From contig OY997592.1 of NCBI GenBank assembly GCA_963921825.1, forward strand, positions 51,790,336 through 51,854,335: a stretch of 64,000 bases of DNA, read 5' to 3'. How positions within the stretch are numbered: the first letter of the stretch is position 1; every line of letters begins with the position of its first letter. The position numbers and the translations under genes are program-made. A model generated the notes under the pieces. It was given only the letters and a program-made list of their open reading frames with translations, was not told the DNA's origin and did not search any database. Below, piece by piece: positions 56,930 to 64,000 of the stretch. This stretch comes from Erodium maritimum (lineage: Eukaryota; Streptophyta; Magnoliopsida; Geraniales; Geraniaceae).

Positions 56930-58573
56930 TGTAATAACCACTCCTGCTCAACGCCAGTCAAACCTGCGAAAAACAGGAAAATTTAAAAAAAATTAAGACA
57001 AACACTTAACTTAACCTAGATTGACCCCGAGGGTCATACCGGACTTAAGTTGACCCCGATATCGACCAAAGTGAGTTCCGGGAGACTCAGGGCAACTTTC
57101 TGATCAATTTGGGAAATGTTGACTTTTCGTTGGAAAAGTCAACCGAGCGACGTTTTGGTCCATTCGAGGACCGTTTTGGATCCAAAAAGCTTAGCCGTCG
57201 TCACAGCGGTCTTAGTTGAGCCGTTTCCTTGTGACCTGTCAAGTTTCGTAATTTCTTGGGAAAAGTGCCTGTTCGGGACCCGAAAAAGGTGTGGGACCCA
57301 CCTTGCCACTTGTCAACCAAGTGGTGGTGTTAGGTGTATGGGGAAAAACAAGAAGACAAGGAGAGAAGGGGGGTTCGGCCATAAGGAGAAAATGGGGGAA
57401 AAATTGGAAAAGAGTTGTGTTTTAGAAAGAGAAAGAAGAGAGAGTTTGGAGAAGGATAAGAAGAGAGAAAAGAGAAGGAGTTGGGCTAGGGTTTGACATC
57501 TAACCCTTGGATCGTCTCAAGGCAAGGAGAAATCGACTTCCCCTCGTCCTCCTCTACGGTTAGTACTAAACCGATCGTCGATTTGTTAAATTTCAAAAGC
57601 TAGGGTTTTGTTAAAATGAATGGTTTAGGGTTGTATTGAGGTTGGGGAAGTGTTGGAGACGTTTTAGAGGTGTTTGGAGGTGAGATTGCACGTTTTCCGG
57701 TGACCGGAAGCTCGGGAGGAGCTCCAGCCACCGTGGGTGGTGGCCGGGCCGCAAAGTGAACCCTAGGGCCCACGGCCTAGCTTTTCCGGGTGGGGCCCAC
57801 GTGCTCGGGTGATCGGGTTTTGTGTTCGGGTGGTTTAGAACGTTCCCCGGACCGTTTATCCTTAATCGAATCGAAATTTGGAATTAAAATGCGAAAGTTG
57901 TAATTATCGGGTTTAGAAACTTTAAACGTTAATTAATTGACTCGGAAGTCGGAATTCGATTCCGTCAAGTGCATTGGGACCCTTGAATTATTCTAAGACC
58001 GTAGAAACGAAAACGGGAACTTTTGGAGCCCCGGAAGGGCATTTACAAAACCCGGGCAGATTCGCCATGTCGGGCGAATCAGGCCTTTCCGAGTCCTTTA
58101 TCGACAATGTCGAGTAATTGGGAAGTTTGGGAGTGATCGACATTGCCGGGGTTACGTTTGAGCGTTAAGTTTATCGAATTTCAGTTTATTCCTGCGAGTT
58201 TAAAGTACTTTAAAAATTGTGTTCTTTTAGATCGTGTTGCGGACCGAGGCAAAGGGAAGCTAGGCGAGTGACTGGGATCACGCCGGGGCTTAGTTGAGCA
58301 CTTTTGGAGAATTACTCGAGGTAGGGAAAAGTAGCCGGATCTCGGCCCTGACTGGGGAAAGTTAACAGTAGAATTGCATGTGACACCGGGGTGTCGTGGG
58401 TTAAGTAGTTTTATTAAATATTAGAAAGGCATGATACGGGAACGTAGCGATTTATTGGAAAAGCTTGTGACACTTAGTAGTGTCGTAGGAACAGAGAACT
58501 TAGCGATATTAGAATTACTGGAGGCATATGACCATGCCCGGAGGTTGACTGTTTACTTTATGTCTTGGGTGGT
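56930..58573 (+). mobile_element. Truncated large LTR of family TGTAAGAACC
   Basis: Starts TGTAATAACCACTCCTGC and contains the family blocks AAGCTTAGCCGTCGTCAC and TCGAGGTAGGGAAAAGTA. It stops abruptly at 58573 where the palindrome begins. The missing 3' part is most likely displaced beyond the right edge by the nested element. Confidence 0.65.
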
Positions 58574-59418
58574 TGATGCGGGTGCATTTTAACACATAAA
58601 AGAGCCACTTTATATCGAGTTATATAGGCTTTTGGTCCCGGTTTTCTATCATATATTTAGATTTAGTTTAAATAATTGTTTTTCTCGATGTGTTCGGTGT
58701 TTGATGCAAAACCGACACATTTTGGGTGTTTCGTGCAAGTGGATCGATAAGAGGGTCGATTTTGTTCGCTTCGAAATATATTCATGACTGGTCTTGTTTT
58801 GTAGGTCTTGAAAAGAGGAATTTTTGGGCGCAAGAACGAGATCGATCAGAGCTCAAACGAAGCCGGAGCGAGCAAAATAGCGGAAAAGGAGCAAAAATGG
58901 AGCAGCCCATTAGAGTCCGCCACGTGGCGCCGCCAGCTCAGCCGCCATTCTTCCTGCGCGCGACACGTGGCGCTGGTCAGCCGCCTCTCCTTTGTGCAGG
59001 AGGAGAGGCGGCTGACCAGCGCCACGTGTCGCGCGCAGGAAGAATGGCGGCAGAGCTGGCGGCGCCACGTGGTGGACTCTGATGGGCTGCTCCATTTTTG
59101 CTCCTTTTCCGCTATTTTGCTCGCTCCGGCTTCGTTTGAGCTCTGATCGATCTCGTTCTTGCGCCAAAAAATTCCTCTTTTCAAGACCTACAAAACAAGA
59201 CCAGTCATGAATATATTTCGAAGCGAACAAAATCGACCCTCTTATCGATCCACTTGCACGAAACACCCAAAATGTGTCGGTTTTGCATCAAACACTGAAC
59301 ACATCGAGAAAAACAATTATTTAAACTAAATCTAAATATATGATAGAAAACCGGGACCAAAAGCCTATATAACTCGATATAAAGTGGCTCTTTTATGTGT
59401 TAAAATGTACCCGCATCA
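58574..59418. repeat. 845-bp near-perfect palindrome at the 3' LTR position
   Basis: The left arm starts TGATGCGGGTGCATTTTAAC at 58574; the right arm is its inverse, ending at 59418. Paired landmarks (four CACGTG boxes at 58921, 58964, 59023 and 59066) are exactly symmetric about 58996, so there is no net indel between the arms. Translating both arms shows only a few substitutions. The right arm is in the correct place and orientation for the start of a minus-strand 3' LTR because the polypurine-like AAGTGTGGGGTGT (59419-59431) abuts it. Confidence 0.93.
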
Positions 59419-59431
59419 ACACCCCACACTT
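59419..59431 (-). other. Polypurine-like tract before the 3' LTR
   Basis: Minus strand AAGTGTGGGGTGT directly precedes the LTR start TGATG. Similar tracts lie at 60748-60760 and 60845-60856. Confidence 0.6.
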
Positions 59432-61201
59432 AGACTTTTCTCGTCCCGAGAAAACTAAACATAAATAAATATAAACTAGCTAAGATAAATGCCAAGATAA
59501 ACCCCGCGATACTATCTCCGTAGGCGGAGCTTGGCGACTCCGGGTTATTGAAAGCAGTAAATATGCATATGCTGACTCGACTAGACAAAAAAAATCCCGT
59601 GCAAATACACAAGCAAATTAAAGACCAAAAATTTAAGACTCAAAGAAGGTATGTTCTTACACTTGGATTTTATCGGCAATTTGACCTAGAGCATGCATAA
59701 GGAATAAGATCTCTCATCATTCTTTTCTACTTTTCACCAACCAATTTTTACATGTTGTAGATTAAGAGTGTATGTGTAGTGGTTTACAAGATGAAGTGCA
59801 ATAACTAGAAAGATTTCAAGCCTAATTATTGTCATTTAGCCCTTTGCTCTCTCGATTATACATAACATAGTACTAATCAAGAGCATAACGTAATCTCATT
59901 CACAAATCTTATGAGTGGGCGTTGTCATGCAATTACGCTGCCTTGGGACTATGCGAATGGTAAACCTATCTAGTTCCTTTACGAGTCAAGTGGTAGATCA
60001 AAGTTTTGCTTGGTTTTTTCGATTACGTGTAGAAAATTTGGATCATTAAGATAGGCTGGGGGTTTACCTTTTATTACGCTATGATTAACTCAGGACATGA
60101 GGGTCTCACTCTGCATAGCGTTCTGCCGCAGCCCCTCAAGCCTTTGTTAATACACATATTTTATTGGATCCCCTTTCCCCGGGACCTATACATAATTCCC
60201 CGTGCATAGTGTGTGTGATTTTGAAAAATTGGTACCACAAATGCACAATGAGACTAACCACTTGAACTCGACTAGACTTCTAATCTACCGAAACGCATAG
60301 TTCGATCCCAAGACAACAAGCATGTGAGCTCAACCTCCTCTACATGCAACGAGTGAAATAAGACTAGTATCCCTTAACTAGGGCCACTATATGCAGAAAT
60401 CAAGATAGAATCAGGCCGGTGACAATAAAAAGAATTGAAACCTAACCACACCTAACATTTGGCGTGACCGCCTTTTCGTGTTAAGGCATCTAGCATCACA
60501 AAATCATCATGAATCCATTAAGCAATATAGCACAAACACAAAATACAGCTCATTAAAACTACCAACAGTAAATCATCCAAACATTCCTCAACAAATCCTC
60601 AATGATGAAAATCTACTCCTGACTTGCTCATGTTGGCCTAAATTGCACATCCAAGGTTTACACACAAAATAAAGACCCATAAAAAAAAATTACACCAAAA
60701 ATGCATGAAGTGCAGCATAGAATGCAAACATATAAATGCAAAGCATCCCACCCCACACTTTAAACCTAAGCATTGTCCCCAATGCGACTCTAAACACATA
60801 TTTACACATAATTACAGATGCACCTTATAGATGATAACAATAAACACCCCACACTCAGAATCAGGCAACATACAAGTCAAGAAATGCTATATGCATGGTC
60901 TATCAGCACAACAATTCGGGTGCTCAGCACCCCCAAATAGCATATATGAGATATAATAGCGGTAAACAATATAAAACAAGAAGGAAAGAGATACTGCCCC
61001 TCGAAGAACCGCTACTCGACTTGTAAGCTGACGTGGGAGTCCTAGTGTGCATGGATGGATGGAAAGATCATCGCCTGTGAGAACTTCTAAGAAGCTCGGC
61101 GCCATGGCATGTGACTAAACCGCTCCTACTCTCCATCCATTGTTGGGGTGCCTCCCAACTAGCGTATTTGTTTAACGTCGTTAGCTCGACAGCTAGGAGG
61201 C
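59432..61201 (-). other. Non-coding interior of the gypsy element
   Basis: No domain is visible. The segment 61140-61190 on the minus strand reads GTCGAGCTAACGACGTTAAA, then AAATACGC and TGGGAGGCACCCCAAC, a block I associate with this group of plant elements. Two internal GTGTGGGGTG tracts are also present. Confidence 0.5.
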
Positions 61202-62310
61202 TCAATCAGGAGGCCTCCCAAGAACCTCATACTTCCATTGCGTCCTCCTCTTCAAATATGGATGTGTATGCGGGAGAAGGAACACAATGTAGCAAATGAA
61301 CCTCTTCCTTGAGTTCTGCACAAATTCCAAACTCAATGCCAATCTCATCAAGCTTGCTTTAACAGAATAATCATGATCAAAATCATCTTTGCATGGCTTG
61401 GCAGGGATTTGAATCCCATGAATCGGAAAATGCACATACCCAAAAGGGTTAGTAGCACCTACCGAAATAGAATAATAACTCACAAACGGGGAATGAGAAA
61501 TAGCACATGAATCAAAAACTTTATGCTCAACATTAAATTTATAAATCAACGGTATAGGTTGAACATAAAGAATTGATTTGCTAGAATCTAAAAATGAATC
61601 TCCCACACTAAATGGAATTTCGACATCATGCTCGATGTCTAGCAAAATAAAATCAATAAGAGATTCAAACATACCCCTCTCTTGAGAGCATCTTCTATAG
61701 TACCCCTTGGATATCTAATCGATCTATCAGCCAACTCTATGGATACTATGGAAAGATTTGGCTCATCAAGAGTTTGTGAACTATTTTCTACAACTGTGCA
61801 TTCATTATTTACATCTATAGAATTCAGTGCATCAAAACTACATGGAGAATCAATTGTCATAATAGAAGAGGGATAAGAACTTGGTACCTCACATTCCGCA
61901 CTTACCTCTAAACTCATGGGTGAATCACAAGTTTCTTCTTCTATTGTGTCACATAAGTGCTCGGAATGATCATCCTCAATGTGGACTGCTTGATCATCAA
62001 AGTTTGTCTCATTAATCAATTGCACGAGATCATTCATTTGACCTTGAAGCTCTTGGACCATGAACACTTGTTCCTCTTGTTTCCTCATCATCTCGCCCAT
62101 CTTGTCCATCTCATCATGTCGCTTTTCCTCCTCAAATCGGTTTGGAAAAGCTAGACAAAAATCCTCTTCACTAGGCAATTCAAAAGTGGAAGCATCCCCC
62201 CAATTTTGACTATAGTCCCTTGAATGCAAAAGAACCTCGCAATTGTAAAAATAATGATCATTAGCACCACATATATCACAATTCCCATTATTAGGAAACC
62301 AATTCTCCAT
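61202..62310 (-). pseudogene. gag zinc knuckle plus partial retropepsin of the gypsy element
   Basis: Two overlapping frames, 62310-61639 and 61672-61202. The first starts MENWFPNNGN and has a zinc knuckle CDICGANDHYFYNC (C-x2-C-x4-H-x4-C) at residues 10-23. An acidic, Glu/Gln-rich probable coiled coil follows (about 65-110), then LADRSIRYPRGTIEDAL. The second continues, one frame over, with DFILLDIEHDVEIPFSVGDSFL. Together these are the C-terminal half of the Athila/Tat retropepsin. The catalytic Asp block that should precede it is absent, and a frameshift breaks the rest, so no active protease can be made. Capsid sequence is also missing. Confidence 0.75.
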
Positions 62311-62404
62311 AAAAGATACGATGCAAAGAATCTACTAAAAGAAAAATATGTACAAGAATGAAACAGACGTAGCACAAACTATATAGCAAGGGTCACCTAA
62401 TTTC

Positions 62405-62422
62405 TCCCCGGCAACGGCGCCA
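62405..62422 (-). other. Primer-binding site for tRNA-Asp
   Basis: Minus strand TGGCGCCGTTGCCGGGGA, complementary to the 3' end of plant tRNA-Asp, seven bases after the LTR end at 62430. Confidence 0.88.
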
Positions 62423-62429
62423 TAAAACT

Positions 62430-64000
62430 TGACGCCCTGCGGGTTTTAATCGCAAACTTGAGCACGGCAAGTGCACCGGCCGTCAAGTAGTAATCGGATT
62501 TGAAGTCCGGAATATCGAGCCCAAAGGAGCAATAAACAAACACTTACTATTTAAAGCTTGTAGCTAAGCTATTTCTATAAAAAGTTGTTTTTATGCTTCT
62601 AAAATAAACTAACAAGTAATGCAAATCAAGTAGAGCACTCGTAGCACGAAACCGATAATTCTTAACTTCTTGAATCAAATGATGAAATTTCTAGGATATC
62701 GGGTTCATAGAGTTCATTCCATAAAGTCAAAAATACTCGATTGTTGTGATGAAGACTTGATTTAGAGGCAACGAGTCATCTCAACTCTAGTCCTAACTTC
62801 TTTCGAACGATTCGGACCCTAATGGAATCTAACCACCGAGTTCTTTCGAATCACGATGTAGGAAGACCCAAAGCGTTTAGCTCTATGACAACTTCTAACT
62901 TTCGACCAAACAAGCCTATAGCTATTGCAATTGTATTAACCCCGCTAGTTCTAGCTAGAGTTTAAATCCAATTTACGATCGACTTTAGACTAATTAGAAT
63001 TCTCCTTTTTCAAGCGTTAAATTCTAATTCGAAACAATTATCAACCCTACCCGGGAGATAAAGCGTTAAGCACAAATCGATCATAAACACTAAAACAATT
63101 CAACAATCACAACAATTTAAAGCATTCAAAACATGGAAATCCCTACTCTAATCACCCAAAACCCTAGAAATTGGGGGTTTAGTTGTTCATGATAATCAAT
63201 GACATAGAGATGAACCAACAAGTAAATGAATTCATAATAAGATTTAGAGAGAAGGTTTAGATACAATCACCACAATAAATTGACAAAATGGTGGCTCTTC
63301 CCCTTCTTCCAAACCCTAGCCTTGATCCTCTTGTGTTGGCAACAAATCCAAGAGTAGAAACACAAAGAAGCTCTCCTAAAGATGAATTTCCTCCAAGAAC
63401 AATGGCACCCTTGGCTCAAATCCCTCTCCAATCAATGAAGCTCCAACTTGTGTTCCCCAAAAATCTCTCCAATAAATTCAGAAAATAAACAACTCTCTAT
63501 AAAAATCTCCTTCAAAATTAACTATCAAGAGTGTGTCTATCTTTGTTTGTATGTAGAAAGAAAAAAAATAAATAAATATCAAAGCTTAAGAGGCTCTCCC
63601 CTTCTTCGGTTCGGCTCCCTCGCCTCTGTATTTGCTCTCTGTCAAAAAAAATCAAAACTTCCTCTCTCCTGAGTTGCGGCTGTGCAGTTGAATGGTGTAG
63701 GGTTTGAATGGGACACGCGTCAAAAAAGGAATGGATGGCTGGCTGGGGACAGGTGTCGGCACAGGAGAGGGGTAGAGGTGCTGGACCGGACAGGTGGCGG
63801 ACGCTGGGAGAGAGGCGGCTGGGAGGACAGGTGTCGCGCAGAGGGGAAGTCGGCTGGCGGCTGGAGAGGGACACGTGGCGAGACGCAGAGGCGCCACGCG
63901 CGCTGGCGGCTGAAGGCTGCGCAGCCACGTGTCGCACAGATGGGCTTGGCGGCTGTGCTTGACACGCCACGTGTCGCGTCCTGGCACAATCTCCAATTTT
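62430..64000 (-). repeat. 5' LTR of the gypsy element, incomplete at the window edge
   Basis: Ends GGGCGTCA on the minus strand next to the primer site. At least 1571 bp long. Its last 550 bp are homologous to the solo LTR at 55766-56835. The part near 63870-64000 carries CACGTG boxes and CAGCCGCC repeats like positions 340-415 of the palindrome arm, so roughly 340 bp more should lie outside the window. Confidence 0.8.

Larger units (their letters stand above)
58574..64000 (-). mobile_element. Large non-autonomous Ty3/gypsy element (LARD-like), 5' LTR cut by window edge
   Basis: Read on the minus strand: 5' LTR (from beyond 64000 to 62430, ending GGGCGTCA), primer site for tRNA-Asp (62405-62422), a gag/protease remnant (62310-61202), about 1.7 kb of non-coding sequence with repeated GTGTGGGGTG tracts, a terminal polypurine-like tract, and the 3' LTR replaced by the palindrome. 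There is no reverse transcriptase or integrase in the 3-kb interior. The tRNA-Asp primer and the protease sequence fit the Athila/Tat side of Ty3/gypsy. Confidence 0.8.

Noticed and set aside
58726-59266. Matching 112-118 codon frames on both strands
   Set aside because: They are mirror images produced by the palindrome; no conserved domain, and they sit inside LTR sequence.

Overview
The window is nuclear DNA of a seed plant, most likely a eudicot. Three spliced host genes with GT-AG introns are present, including a chloroplast antenna protein. The rest is nested plant transposons: Ty1/copia, Ty3/gypsy, TRIM, non-LTR, PIF/Harbinger, hAT, Mutator-like and other MITEs. I cannot name the species.

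Host genes: NSE1 of the SMC5/6 complex (minus strand, 4233-7137, six exons, 314 aa); LHCA6, a photosystem I antenna protein (plus strand, 19129-20280, four exons, 261 aa); and a monofunctional homoserine dehydrogenase (plus strand, 44882-52720, twelve exons, 376 aa). In all three, every exon junction keeps the reading frame and every key motif is present, so they look functional. They act in unrelated processes: chromosome maintenance, light harvesting and aspartate-family amino-acid synthesis.

Layout: 1-4.2 kb holds the 3' part of a Harbinger ORF1, a long foldback, a tRNA-Lys-like pseudogene, a decayed RNase H fragment and a MITE. 4.2-7.1 kb is NSE1. 8.0-8.7 kb is a Harbinger MITE. 9.27-15.31 kb is a nearly intact copia element on the minus strand. 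16.5-17.1 kb is a Harbinger transposase fragment. 19.1-20.3 kb is LHCA6. 20.6-23.6 kb is a non-LTR insertion that is itself split by a 1688-bp solo LTR. 23.8-28.7 kb is a Harbinger ORF1 element split by a 2.8-kb solo LTR. A second copy of the 1688-bp solo LTR lies at 28.9-30.6 kb. 30.6-44.7 kb is a stack of non-autonomous LINE-like elements, one inserted in another, plus a hAT, a Mutator-type MITE and a 3.2-kb solo LTR. 44.9-52.7 kb is the homoserine dehydrogenase, whose introns carry a TRIM, a solo LTR and an antisense non-LTR insertion. 53-55.4 kb holds decayed repeats and a degenerate minisatellite. 55.8-64.0 kb holds a 1.07-kb solo LTR, a truncated large LTR, and a large non-autonomous Ty3/gypsy element running off the right end.

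I see no unknown multi-gene system. The most unusual object is the perfectly centred 845-bp palindrome at 58574-59418, which occupies the 3' LTR position of the last element. That element uses a tRNA-Asp primer site and keeps a gag zinc knuckle and only the C-terminal half of a retropepsin domain.

Many insertions were delimited by exact target-site duplications read directly from the sequence; these are given entry by entry.
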